A DNA stretch of 64,000 bases from Microbacterium helvum. Lineage in GTDB: Bacteria > Actinomycetota > Actinomycetes > Actinomycetales > Microbacteriaceae. The stretch lies in NCBI RefSeq assembly GCF_014779795.1, contig NZ_JACXZS010000006.1, positions 105,690 to 169,689 of the forward strand, written 5' to 3'. The translations under genes were made by a program, and so were the position numbers. This document shows positions 17,181 through 25,890 of the stretch, one piece after another (position 1 is the stretch's first letter; every line of letters starts with the position of its first letter). Below the pieces are notes generated by a model that had not been told where the DNA came from, did no database searches, and saw only the letters and a list, made by a program, of their open reading frames with translations.

Positions 17181-19313
17181 TCAGACGACCGGGGTGGTCT
17201 CTCCCTCGTCGGCGCCCGTGCTCGGCGCGTCGACCGGGCCGGACTCGCCGACCCCCGCCGCCTCGGCCAGCAGCCGCGCCTCTTCGTCCAGGTCGGCGGC
17301 GGCCTGTTCGAACTGCGAGTTGTACAGGCGGAAGTACGCACCCTGAGCCGCGATGAGCTCGTCGTGCGTGCCCTGCTCCACGATGCCGCCGTTCTCCATC
17401 ACCAGGATGAGATCGGCGTCGCGGATCGTCGAGAGCCGGTGCGCGATGACGAAGGACGTGCGGCCTTCGCGCAGCGCCGCCATCGCGTGCTGCAGCAGCA
17501 GCTCGGTGCGGGTGTCGACCGACGAGGTCGCCTCGTCGAGGATCAGCACCGAGGGCTGCGCGACGAAGGCGCGCGCGATCGTGATGAGCTGCTTCTCGCC
17601 GGCCGAGATGTTCGACGCGTCCTCGTCGAGGATCGTGTCGTACCCGTCGGGCAGCGAATGCACGAACCGGTCGACGTAGGTCGCCCGCGCGGCGGCGAGG
17701 ATCTCGTCGTCGGTGGCGTCGGCGCGGCCGTAGCGGATGTTCTCGCGGATCGATCCGGCGAACAGCCACGGGTCCTGCAGCACCATGCCCGTCTTGGCGC
17801 GGATGTCGCGGCGGGTGAGCTCGGCGATATTCTGCCCGTTGAGCAGGATCCGCCCGCCGTCGAGCTCGTAGAACCTCATGATCAGATTGACGAGCGTCGT
17901 CTTGCCGGCCCCCGTCGGACCGACGATCGCGACCGTCTGGCCGGGCTCGACGCGGAACGACAGATCGTGGATCAGCGGACGGTCGGGCGAGTACGAGAAC
18001 GCGACGTCCTGGAACTCGATCGTGCCGTCGCCGTCGACCGGCGCGGGCGCGTCCGATGCGTCGGGCTCCTGCTCGTCCTCGTCGAGCAGCTCGAACACGC
18101 GCTCTGCCGACGCGGTGCCGGACTGCACGACCGCGGCCATGCCGCCCAGCTCCGACAGCGGCTGGGTGAACTGCTGCGAGTACTGGATGAACGCCTGCAC
18201 GTCGCCGAGGCGCAGCTGGCCGCCGGCGACCATGAGGGCGCCGAACACGGCGATGCCGACGTACGTCAGGTTCCCGATGAACATCATCGCCGGCATCATG
18301 ATGTTGGCCAGGAACTGGGCCTTGAACGAGGCCTGGTAGAGCTCTTCGTTCTCGGCGTGGAACGCCTCTCGCGCCGACTGCTCGCGGCCGAAGACACGCA
18401 CGAGCGCGTGGCCCGAGAACGACTCCTCGACGCGGGCGTTGAGCCGGCCGACCTTGCGCCACTGGATGCCGAACGCCTTCTGCGAGCGCGGCCCGATGAC
18501 GCCGAAGAGCACGCCCATGAGCGGGAAGCTCACCAGCACGACGAGCGTCAGCTGCCACGAGATCGACAGCATCATGATGAGCACGCCGATCACGGTCAGC
18601 ACACTGGTGAGCGCCTGCGACAGCGACTGCTGCATCATCTGCGTGATGTTGTCGATGTCGTTCGTGACGCGCGAGATCAGCTCGCCTCGCTGCACGCGGT
18701 CGAAGTAGCGCAGCGGCAGGCGGTTGATCTTCGCCTCGACGTCTTCGCGCAGCCGCCACAGGACGCGCATCATGATGACGTTGATCACGTAGCCCTGCAG
18801 CCACATCAGGATCGACGACGCGAAGTACAGCGCGAGCACGAACAGCAGCACCCGGCTGAGCGCCATGAAGTCGACACCGGCGCCCGGCGTGAAGTTGTTC
18901 ATCGCCGCGACGATGTTGGCGAGGTCCTGCTGACCGGCCGCGACGAGGCCGTCGACGACCTGCTGCTGGGTCGCGCCTGCCGGGGCCATCGACGAGACCA
19001 CGCCCTCGAAGAGGATGTTCGTCGCTTCGCCGAGCACCTTCGGCGAGAGCACGGCCAGCACGACGCCGACCGCGCCGAGGAGGGACACGAAGACGAAGGG
19101 CACCGCGTGAGGCTTCAGCAGCCCGATGAGGCGCTTGAAGGTCGGGCCGAACCGCGCCGCCTTGCCGGGGGCGACGCCGCCGCTCCAGTCGTCGGCGGCG
19201 ATGCGCGCCTTCTCGCCGAGCTCGATCTCGGCCAGCTCTTCGGCGCTGAGCACGGCTTCCGCCCGCTTGCCGCGCCGGGGCTTGTCGGCCTTGGTGGTGT
19301 TGTCGGCGCTCAT
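17181..19313 (-). CDS. ABC exporter half-transporter B (canonical ATP site)
   Basis: A 710-residue type I ABC exporter: a ~75-residue charged N-terminal extension, six membrane helices, then the ATPase domain. Walker A is GPTGAGKTT, the signature is ISAGEKQ, and Walker B LILDEATSSVD keeps the catalytic Glu. An acidic tail follows. The start ATG at 19313 overlaps the stop of the partner gene upstream, so the two subunits are made together. The pair probably forms a heterodimer at the membrane that exports drugs or lipids. Substrate unknown. Confidence 0.93.
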   Translation of the reverse strand: MSADNTTKADKPRRGKRAEAVLSAEELAEIELGEKARIAADDWSGGVAPGKAARFGPTFKRLIGLLKPHAVPFVFVSLLGAVGVVLAVLSPKVLGEATNILFEGVVSSMAPAGATQQQVVDGLVAAGQQDLANIVAAMNNFTPGAGVDFMALSRVLLFVLALYFASSILMWLQGYVINVIMMRVLWRLREDVEAKINRLPLRYFDRVQRGELISRVTNDIDNITQMMQQSLSQALTSVLTVIGVLIMMLSISWQLTLVVLVSFPLMGVLFGVIGPRSQKAFGIQWRKVGRLNARVEESFSGHALVRVFGREQSAREAFHAENEELYQASFKAQFLANIMMPAMMFIGNLTYVGIAVFGALMVAGGQLRLGDVQAFIQYSQQFTQPLSELGGMAAVVQSGTASAERVFELLDEDEQEPDASDAPAPVDGDGTIEFQDVAFSYSPDRPLIHDLSFRVEPGQTVAIVGPTGAGKTTLVNLIMRFYELDGGRILLNGQNIAELTRRDIRAKTGMVLQDPWLFAGSIRENIRYGRADATDDEILAAARATYVDRFVHSLPDGYDTILDEDASNISAGEKQLITIARAFVAQPSVLILDEATSSVDTRTELLLQHAMAALREGRTSFVIAHRLSTIRDADLILVMENGGIVEQGTHDELIAAQGAYFRLYNSQFEQAAADLDEEARLLAEAAGVGESGPVDAPSTGADEGETTPVV

Positions 19314-21043
19314 CGGGCCGCCTCCGCTCCGAGCTGGGATTCGACGATCTCGCGGTAGGTCTGGCTCGTCTCGAGCAGCTGCTCGTGCGTGCCGAGGCCC
19401 ACGATGCCGCCGTCGTCGAGCACGACGATGCGGTCGGCTTCGGTGATGGTCGAGATGCGCTGCGCGACGACGATCTTGGTGACGTCGGGCAGTTCGCGCC
19501 ACAGCGCCTGCCTGAGCCTGGCATCCGTGGCGAGGTCGAGCGCCGAGAACGAGTCGTCGAACACGAGCACATGGGGGTTGTGCACGATCGCGCGGGCGAT
19601 CGCGAGGCGCTGCCGCTGCCCGCCCGACACGTTGGTGCCGCCCTGCGAGATGGCGGCGTCGAGGCCGCCGTCCATCTGGCTGACGAAGTCGCTGCCCTGC
19701 GCGATCTCGAGTGCGTGCCAGAGCTCGGCGTCGGTGGCGTCCTCACGTCCGAACCTCAGGTTCGACGCGACGGTGCCCGAGAACAGGAACGGCCGCTGCG
19801 GCACGATCCCGATCGTGCGCCAGAGCGCGTCGAGGTCTGCGCGCCGCACGTCGACACCGCCGACGAGGACCGTGCCCTCGGTCACGTCGAACAGGCGCGG
19901 GATCAGCGACACGAGGGTGGTCTTGCCTGCACCGGTCGAACCGACGATCGCGACGGTCTCGCCGGGGGCCGCGCCGAAGGTGATGTCCGAGAGGATCGGA
20001 TGCTCGGCGCCCGGGTAGGTGAACGTCACGTTCTGGAAGGCCACCGATCCGGGCGTCGGGAACTCCGTGACGCCGTCCACGGGCGGGACGAGCGTCGAGT
20101 GCGTGTCGAGCACCTCGCCGACGCGATCGGCCGACACCGCGGCGCGCGGGATCATCAGCGTCATGAAGCTCGCCATCATGACGCCCGACAGGATGATCAT
20201 GACGTACTGCATGAAGGCGAACAGCGTGCCGATCTGCACCTCGCCCGCGTCGACCTTGATGCCGCCGAACCAGATCACGCCGATCACCGTGACGTTGAGG
20301 ATCAGCATCACGGCGGGGAAGAGCAGCACGAACAGCGACCCCACCTTGCGGCCGACGATCATGATGTCGGTGTTCGCCTCGCGGAAGCGCTCCTCTTCGA
20401 TCGGCTCGCGCACGAACGCGCGGATGACGCGGATGCCGGTGAGCTGCTCCCGCATGATGCGGTTGACGTTGTCGAGCTTGCCCTGCCAGCTGCGGAACAG
20501 CGGCACCATGCGAGAGATGATGATGATCGCGACGATCAGCAGCACGGGCACGGCGACCGCGATGATCCACGCGAGGTTCGCGCTCTGCTGGATCGCCAGG
20601 ATGATGCCCCCGACCGCGAGCAGCGGCGCGGTCACGAGGAACGTCGCCCCCATCATCGCGAGCATCTGCACCTGCTGCACGTCGTTCGTGTTGCGGGTGA
20701 TGAGCGAGCCGGCGCCGAAGTCGGTGACCTCGCGCTCGGAGAACCCGGACACGCGCTCGAAGATGTCGTCGCGGATATCGCGACCGAGCTTCATCGCGGC
20801 CCGCGCCGCGAAGTAGGTGGCGATGATGGACGCCACGATCTGCCCGAGCGACACCGTCAGCATGAACAGGCCGGTGCGCCAGATGTAGTCGGTGTCGCCC
20901 TTGGTCAGGCCGTTGTCGATGATGTCGGCGTTGAGGCTGGGCAGGTAGAGCGAGGCGACGGCGGAGGCCGCTTGGAACACGAGCACGCCGAGCAGCAGCC
21001 AGCCGGACGGTTTCAGATATCGGACGAGGAGTTTTGCCAGCAC
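19310..21043 (-). CDS. ABC exporter half-transporter A (degenerate ATP site)
   Basis: A 577-residue partner with six membrane helices and an ATPase domain. Walker A is GSTGAGKTT and the signature is VSGGQRQR, but Walker B reads VLVFDDSFSALD, with Asp in place of the catalytic Glu. That is the usual mark of the degenerate subunit in heterodimeric exporters such as LmrCD and TM287/288. I chose the GTG at 21043 because AGGGGA lies just upstream and MLAKLLVRYLKP is the normal N terminus. The untranslated leader to the palindrome at 21203 is about 160 nt. Confidence 0.92.
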   Translation of the reverse strand: MLAKLLVRYLKPSGWLLLGVLVFQAASAVASLYLPSLNADIIDNGLTKGDTDYIWRTGLFMLTVSLGQIVASIIATYFAARAAMKLGRDIRDDIFERVSGFSEREVTDFGAGSLITRNTNDVQQVQMLAMMGATFLVTAPLLAVGGIILAIQQSANLAWIIAVAVPVLLIVAIIIISRMVPLFRSWQGKLDNVNRIMREQLTGIRVIRAFVREPIEEERFREANTDIMIVGRKVGSLFVLLFPAVMLILNVTVIGVIWFGGIKVDAGEVQIGTLFAFMQYVMIILSGVMMASFMTLMIPRAAVSADRVGEVLDTHSTLVPPVDGVTEFPTPGSVAFQNVTFTYPGAEHPILSDITFGAAPGETVAIVGSTGAGKTTLVSLIPRLFDVTEGTVLVGGVDVRRADLDALWRTIGIVPQRPFLFSGTVASNLRFGREDATDAELWHALEIAQGSDFVSQMDGGLDAAISQGGTNVSGGQRQRLAIARAIVHNPHVLVFDDSFSALDLATDARLRQALWRELPDVTKIVVAQRISTITEADRIVVLDDGGIVGLGTHEQLLETSQTYREIVESQLGAEAAR

Positions 21044-21202
21044 GAGGATCCCCTGGGGCGCGTAAAGGCACGCGGACGAGCGCGCGAAAGGTGGTGTGTG
21101 TCCCACCCTCGCACGGGGCGCCGACATCGCGGCAGACCCGTTCGCGGAGGGCGGACTGTGGACGCGGGATGCCGTGGCCGCCGGCATCCGCCCGTCACTG
21201 TA

Positions 21203-21218
21203 ACACGATATATCGTGT
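21203..21218. promoter_or_regulatory. perfect 16-bp palindrome ACACGATATATCGTGT
   Basis: A perfect inverted repeat upstream of the ABC exporter pair. Its GATATATC core resembles sites of PadR-type repressors. On the minus strand it is followed by TGTTACAGT, a possible -10 region. No PadR gene is in the window, so the regulator must be elsewhere. Confidence 0.55.
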
Positions 21219-21296
21219 CGGGTGAAGAGCCGGGAACGCAGGATGCCGCGCCTCCGGCCCGTCCGCAGACCGGCGGTGCAGCATCCTCTCCCCGCG

Positions 21297-22040
21297 TCAG
21301 CGCGCGAGGAGCCACTCCTTGTACGTGACGGTGTCGACCGTCGCCTCGCCGGCCGGCACCAGGCTCGTCTCGCCGACGACGCGACCGAAGTACCCGGCGG
21401 CGGGGTCGACGACGACCCGGCGCGCATCGCCGCGGACCGCGAGATCGCGCCGGAGGAACTCGGCCAGCGGCGCCCGTTCAGGCCCGGCGACGTCGACCGC
21501 GCCGCCGACGGGCGCCTCGGCGGCGTCGGCGAGGGCGAGAGCGACGGCGTCGGCCGCCACCGGCTGCAGCAGCGCCGTGCCGACGCGCACCGCGCCGTCG
21601 ACGGTGCTCGCGTCGGCGATCTGCGGGAGGAACTCGAAGAACTGCGTCGCCCGCACGATCGTCGAGGGCACCGGGCTCCCGGTGACGAGGCGCTCCTGCA
21701 CGACCTTGCCGGCGAGGTACCCGCGCGCCTCGGGGTTGCGGTCGATGCCGACGATCGACAGCGCGACATGGTGCGCGACGCCCGCGCGCTGTTCGGCGGC
21801 GAGAACGTTGCCCGTTGCCGTCGTGAAGAACTCGATCACGCCCGCTTCGTCCCACGCCGAGGACTCGGTGGCGTCGACGACGACGTCCGCGCCGGCGAAG
21901 GCGTCATCCAGCCCGGTCCCCGCGACGGCGTCCACGCCGGTCGAGCGCGAGGCCGCCACCACCTCGTGCCCACGCTCCGTCAGGAGCGCCGCCACTCGCG
22001 CGCCGATGCGTCCCGTTCCACCCAGCACCACGATCTTCAT
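21297..22040 (-). CDS. NmrA-like NAD(P)-binding protein, RsrR target type
   Basis: A 247-residue atypical SDR. The N terminus MKIVVLGGTGRIGARVAALL is a Rossmann nucleotide-binding motif, and no YxxxK catalytic pair is evident, as in NmrA-like redox sensors. In Streptomyces venezuelae the strongest target of RsrR is a divergent gene for an NmrA-like protein. Here the same pair is arranged the same way, with two operator-like repeats between. The protein may sense NAD(P)H balance, though an enzyme role on quinones is possible. Confidence 0.88.
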   Translation of the reverse strand: MKIVVLGGTGRIGARVAALLTERGHEVVAASRSTGVDAVAGTGLDDAFAGADVVVDATESSAWDEAGVIEFFTTATGNVLAAEQRAGVAHHVALSIVGIDRNPEARGYLAGKVVQERLVTGSPVPSTIVRATQFFEFLPQIADASTVDGAVRVGTALLQPVAADAVALALADAAEAPVGGAVDVAGPERAPLAEFLRRDLAVRGDARRVVVDPAAGYFGRVVGETSLVPAGEATVDTVTYKEWLLAR

Positions 22041-22050
22041 GAGTCACTCC

Positions 22051-22105
22051 AACCCGGATTGATGTTGTCCGGGTTCAATCTACCCGGACAAGACCTGTCC
22101 GAGTC
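22051..22105. promoter_or_regulatory. two 11-3-11 inverted repeats, RsrR-type operators
   Basis: Site 1 (22051-22075) has arms AACCCGGATTG and TTGTCCGGGTT around a 3-nt spacer. Site 2 (22081-22105) has arms TACCCGGACAA and CTGTCCGAGTC, also with a 3-nt spacer. The inner halves of the two sites, TTGTCCGGGT and ACCCGGACAA, are a perfect inverted pair as well. RsrR class 1 sites are described as 11-3-11 inverted repeats. Confidence 0.7.
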
Positions 22106-22108
22106 AAG

Positions 22109-22114
22109 TAGTGT
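22109..22114 (+). promoter_or_regulatory. -10 box TAGTGT of leaderless rsrR-like gene
   Basis: TAGTGT lies 7 nt before the ATG at 22122 and 3 nt after operator site 2, so bound regulator would cover the promoter. Confidence 0.5.
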
Positions 22115-22121
22115 GTCGGAC

Positions 22122-22604
22122 ATGAAGCTGTCGGGCGGGGTCGAGTGGGCCGTGCACTGCTGCGTCGCGCTCACCGGCGTGACCGAGCCCGTCCCGGCGG
22201 CGACGCTCGCACGCCTGAACGACGTCTCGATGACGTATCTCGCCAAGCAGATGCAGTCGCTCGCCCGGGCGGGCCTGGTGCACTCCGTGCAGGGCAAGGC
22301 CGGCGGCTACGTCCTCGCGCGTCCAGCCGACAGCATCTCGGTGCTCGACATCGTCCTCGCGATCGAAGGCACCGAACCGCAGTTCACCTGCACCGAGGTC
22401 CGCCAGCGGGGTCCGCTTGCGGCATCCCCCGAGCAATGCCTGCAGGCGTGCGCCGTCCACCGCGCGATGCTCGCCGCCGAGCAGGCCTGGCGCGCCTCGC
22501 TGCGCGGCGTCTCCGTCGCCGACCTCGTCGCGACGGTCGACCGCGACTCCGGCCCCGACGTTCTGTCGCGGGTGCGCGGCTGGCTCGCCTCCCCCACACC
22601 CTGA
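22122..22604 (+). CDS. rsrR: Rrf2-family [2Fe-2S] redox regulator, RsrR type
   Basis: A 160-residue Rrf2 protein with the HTH near VSMTYLAKQMQSLARAGLV. The N terminus MKLSGGVEWAVHCC places Glu8, Trp9 and His12, and FTCTEVRQRG places Cys90. These positions match the unusual cluster ligands (Glu8, His12, Cys90) and the key Trp9 described for Streptomyces RsrR. Two further cysteines (106, 110) are present, as in the wider family. It should bind the sites between itself and the NmrA-like gene when its cluster is in one redox state. The match is from memory of the published residues, not from an alignment. Confidence 0.88.
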   Translation: MKLSGGVEWAVHCCVALTGVTEPVPAATLARLNDVSMTYLAKQMQSLARAGLVHSVQGKAGGYVLARPADSISVLDIVLAIEGTEPQFTCTEVRQRGPLAASPEQCLQACAVHRAMLAAEQAWRASLRGVSVADLVATVDRDSGPDVLSRVRGWLASPTP

Positions 22605-22677
22605 CCGGCGCCCACGGCGAGAGGGAGAAGGAGGATGCTCCCCGCGCCCGGCATCCCCTCCCTCGCGCGTCAGCGGG

Positions 22678-24315
22678 TCAGGCCTCGCCGCCCTGCGCGA
22701 TGTCGGCGCGCTCACGCCAGCTGCGCGCGGTGACGCGGTCGAGCGCCACCTGCTTGCGCAGTGCGTCGGCCTGCTCGTAGAGGGTCGGGTCGCCGTAGCT
22801 GGTGAGCACCTTCACGAGCACCGGCAGCAGCTCGATCATGAAGAACAGGCCCGCGATGAGCCAGTGCGCCCACATCAGCGTCGGCTCGCGCTGCGACAGG
22901 CGCTCCAGTCCGCTGATCTGGCTGAGCAGCCCCGTCGCCTGGGCGTTGCCGCCGGCGATCTCGGCGGCGCGCGCGTTGTAGGCGGCCAACGCGGCCTGAT
23001 ACTGCTCGCGGGCGGCGGGCAGCTCGTCCTTGGCCTGCTTCTTGTTCGTCGCCTCGGATGCTCCGGCGTCGGCCGTGCCGGCCGCCTGGGCGTCGGCGAG
23101 ATCGGCCTGCGCGGTGCGCAGCTTCGCGGCCAGGTCGTCGTATGACGCCTGCGCGGCGGCCAGCTGGTCCTTCGCGGCGGTCGAGCTCGCCCCCTCGCCC
23201 GCCACGCCGGTGCAGCCGGCGACCTCGCCGGCGCCCTGCCCGGTGAGCTCGCACTGGTAGATCGCGCGCGCCTGGTCGATCACGGTCTGCTGCGCGGCGA
23301 GCTTGGCTGTCAGGTCGTCGACGGTCGCCTGCGCCGAGGCGGTCGCCGCCGACGTCGTATCGGCACCGGCGACCACGCCGCTGGCCGCCTGACTCTCGAG
23401 CGCCGAGACGCGTTCGCCGGCAGCATCCAGCGCCTTCTTCTCGGGGCCGGAGCTCACGGCGTCCTGATCGGACTGGGCCTGCACGAGGTTGGTGGCGTTG
23501 ACCTCGCGGGCGATGTCGCTGTGGAACACCTGCAGCACGAGCGGCTCCGCCACGACCATGCCGATGATGGCAGCCATGATCACACGCGGGATCGCCATCC
23601 CGATGAGCTTCCAGACGTTGCGCGTCGAGCGCATCGTCGAGGTGAGGAAGCGGTCGAGGTTGAAGATGATGAGCGCCCACACGACCGCGAGCGGGATCGC
23701 GAACCACACCGCGACGCGCACACCGGTCATGAGGGCGAACATCATCGAGATCGCCGAGACGAGGGCGGTGCCGGCGAGCACGAAGAACATCTGCACGAAG
23801 CGCGGCGTCTCGGTCGGCACCTGGTCGAGCACGGTGCCGTCGGCGCCGCCCAGGACCGCCAGGCGCCGCCAGCCCGATCCCGGCACGCGTTCGCGCTTGA
23901 CGCGCGGCTGCCTCGGGGGCTTCGAAGGCTTCGCGGGCTCGGCCGGCTCGGCGGGTTCGGCGGGTTCGATCGGGAGGGTGGATGCCTCGTCCGCCGGCAC
24001 CTCGTCGGCCTCGGCGATGGCGCCCCAGGCGGCGGTGGCTTGCTCGGGGGCCACCGCGACCGGCTGGGTCGGGTTCATCGCGAGGGCGTCGGTGAGGAGG
24101 TCCTGCGTGACGGGGTACGGGTCCTCGGGACCGTCGTCCGCGGCCGCGGTCACGGCAGGCGCGTCGGGAGTCTCGGCGTCGGCGTCCTGCGCGGCGCGGG
24201 CCTGCGCGGCGCGGACGTCGTCGACGTACAAGTCCTCGGGCTCGGAGCCCGGCGTCTCGAACTCGATACGGCCGTCGGAGCCGAACCGCCCGGGCCGGTG
24301 TGCGGAGTAAGACAT
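22678..24315 (-). CDS. DUF4407 membrane protein with Pro/Ala-rich N-terminal region
   Basis: A 545-residue protein. Residues 1-150 are acidic and disordered, with a short (EPA) repeat and a basic KPSKPPRQPRVKRER stretch. Then come membrane segments (FVQMFFVLAGTALVSAISMM, VWFAIPLAVVWALIIFNLDRFL, VIMAAIIGMVVAEPLVLQVF), a ~200-residue Ala/Gln-rich coiled coil, and a last membrane segment (WLIAGLFFMIELLPVLVKVL). The NLDRFLTSTMR sequence is typical of DUF4407. A TACGGT box at 24327-24322 lies 6 nt before the ATG, so it is likely leaderless. Function unknown. Confidence 0.88.
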   Translation of the reverse strand: MSYSAHRPGRFGSDGRIEFETPGSEPEDLYVDDVRAAQARAAQDADAETPDAPAVTAAADDGPEDPYPVTQDLLTDALAMNPTQPVAVAPEQATAAWGAIAEADEVPADEASTLPIEPAEPAEPAEPAKPSKPPRQPRVKRERVPGSGWRRLAVLGGADGTVLDQVPTETPRFVQMFFVLAGTALVSAISMMFALMTGVRVAVWFAIPLAVVWALIIFNLDRFLTSTMRSTRNVWKLIGMAIPRVIMAAIIGMVVAEPLVLQVFHSDIAREVNATNLVQAQSDQDAVSSGPEKKALDAAGERVSALESQAASGVVAGADTTSAATASAQATVDDLTAKLAAQQTVIDQARAIYQCELTGQGAGEVAGCTGVAGEGASSTAAKDQLAAAQASYDDLAAKLRTAQADLADAQAAGTADAGASEATNKKQAKDELPAAREQYQAALAAYNARAAEIAGGNAQATGLLSQISGLERLSQREPTLMWAHWLIAGLFFMIELLPVLVKVLTSYGDPTLYEQADALRKQVALDRVTARSWRERADIAQGGEA

Positions 24316-24414
24316 CCGAACACCGTACGAGGGTCACCTGGACGGCAGGTGCATGAATGCCCAGCGCTGACCGGCGCCCCTCGGACCCGGCCACGCGCGC
24401 GAGCGGATTACGAC

Positions 24415-25659
24415 TCAGACCTCGAGCGGGGTGACGGCGGCGACCGCCTCGTCCTCCTCGGTGGCCACGAGCTGGCCGCACGCGCCGTCGATCTCTTTGC
24501 CGCGGGTGTCGCGGAGGGTCGTCGGTATGCCGGCCTCGTTGAGGCGGCGCACGAACTCGTTCTGCACCGAGACCTCGGAAGCCGTCCAGATCGAGCCGGG
24601 CGTCGGGTTCAGCGGGATCGGGTTGACGTGCACCCAGCCGCGGCCGCGGTCGTTGAGCTTCTTCGCCAGCAGGTCGGCCCGCCAGGCGTGGTCGTTCATG
24701 TCCTTGATGAGCGCGTACTCGATCGAGACGCGGCGGCCGGTCTTGTCGAAGTACGCGCGCGCGGCGTCGAGGGCCTCGTCGACCTTCCACCGGGAATTCA
24801 CCGGGATGAGCTCGTCGCGCAGCGTGTCGTCCGGCGCGTGCAGCGACAGCGCGAAGGTCACCGGGATGTCTTCGTTCGCGAGCTTCGTGATCGCCGGCAC
24901 GAGACCGACGGTCGACACCGTGATGCCGCGCGCGCTCATGCCCAGGCCGTGGGTCTTGTCGGTCATCACGCGGACGGCCTGCATGACCCGGGCGTAGTTG
25001 GCCAGCGGCTCGCCCATGCCCATGAACACGATGTTCGAGACGCGCTCGGCGGAGTGGTCGTCCTTCTTCTTGCCGCCGAGGCCGCCCTCGGCGATGAGGC
25101 GGTTGGCCCGCACGATCTGCTCGATGATCTCGGCGGCAGACATGTTGCGGGTGAGGCCGGCCTGCCCGGTCGCGCAGAACGGGCAGTTCATGCCGCAGCC
25201 TGCCTGCGACGAGACGCACAGCGTGATGCGGCCCGGGTAGCGCATGAGCACGGACTCGACGAGGGCGCCGTCGTGCAGCTTCCACAGGAACTTGATCGTG
25301 TCGCCGCGGTCGGTCTCCAGGCGCCGCACCTCGGTGAGGAGCGGCGGCAGCATGCCGTGCACGAGCTGCTCGCGCCCCTCGGCCGGCAGGTCGGTCATGT
25401 CGGCAGGGTCGTGCGTCCAGTGCTGGAAGTAGTGCTTCTCGAGCTGCTTCGCACGGAAGCCGGGGAGCCCCAGCTCCTTGACCTTCTCGACGCGCTGCTC
25501 GGGCGTGAGGTCGGCGAGGTGCACGGGCGGCTTGCCGCGCTTGGGACTCGCGAACTGCAGCAGCGGGCGCCCTTCGGCGTCCTTCTGCTGGGTCCATCCC
25601 TCGGTCGCCGGGCGTACCTGCTTGGGCTTCGTGGTGCGCACGGGCGAAGACTCGGTCAT
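24415..25659 (-). CDS. rlmN: 23S rRNA (adenine(2503)-C(2))-methyltransferase
   Basis: A 414-residue radical SAM methyltransferase that methylates C2 of A2503 in 23S rRNA and of A37 in some tRNAs. The cluster motif is CGMNCPFC, the SAM-binding GMGEP follows, and the methyl-carrying Cys is in DGACGQL near the C terminus. The first ~45 residues are a hydrophilic extension. The start at 25659 is supported by a TACCCT box at 25672-25667, 7 nt upstream. It is divergent from the cyclase operon. Confidence 0.95.
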   Translation of the reverse strand: MTESSPVRTTKPKQVRPATEGWTQQKDAEGRPLLQFASPKRGKPPVHLADLTPEQRVEKVKELGLPGFRAKQLEKHYFQHWTHDPADMTDLPAEGREQLVHGMLPPLLTEVRRLETDRGDTIKFLWKLHDGALVESVLMRYPGRITLCVSSQAGCGMNCPFCATGQAGLTRNMSAAEIIEQIVRANRLIAEGGLGGKKKDDHSAERVSNIVFMGMGEPLANYARVMQAVRVMTDKTHGLGMSARGITVSTVGLVPAITKLANEDIPVTFALSLHAPDDTLRDELIPVNSRWKVDEALDAARAYFDKTGRRVSIEYALIKDMNDHAWRADLLAKKLNDRGRGWVHVNPIPLNPTPGSIWTASEVSVQNEFVRRLNEAGIPTTLRDTRGKEIDGACGQLVATEEDEAVAAVTPLEV

Positions 25660-25810
25660 GCCTTCCAGGGTACGCGGGCCCGGCTGGACGGAAGCGGCAT
25701 GGATCACGTGGATGCCGGCGGCCGAGGCATCCACTCATCACCGGACCTGCGCCCCTCGATACTGCACTCGACAGCCTCTGGTGCGAGGAGCGAGTTGGTG
25801 CCATTCTTGC

Positions 25811-25864
25811 CCCAGAGGTCCGCCGGGGGCGGCCGTCTGGGGAGACGGCGGGGACCAGACTGGG
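25811..25864 (+). promoter_or_regulatory. GC-rich stem-loop in the leader of the cyclase operon
   Basis: Nested arms pair across the region: CCCAG with CTGGG, GGTCC with GGACC, and GCCGTCT (25832-25838) with AGACGGC (25843-25849) around GGGG. It ends just before GGGGAAGGGG and 26 nt before the GTG of the cyclase gene. It does not match a riboswitch class I know. It could control translation or be an attenuator. Confidence 0.45.
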
Positions 25865-25890
25865 GAAGGGGAACCGCACTGGGCGCGCAC

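Noticed and set aside
16626..19358. Long plus-strand frame opposite the ABC exporter and reductase
   Set aside because: Composition is typical of antisense frames and the real genes on the minus strand have full motifs.
23521..25890. Upstream in-frame extension of the cyclase gene
   Set aside because: It runs antisense through DUF4407 and rlmN and has no domain; the GTG at 25891 starts just before the first cyclase domain.
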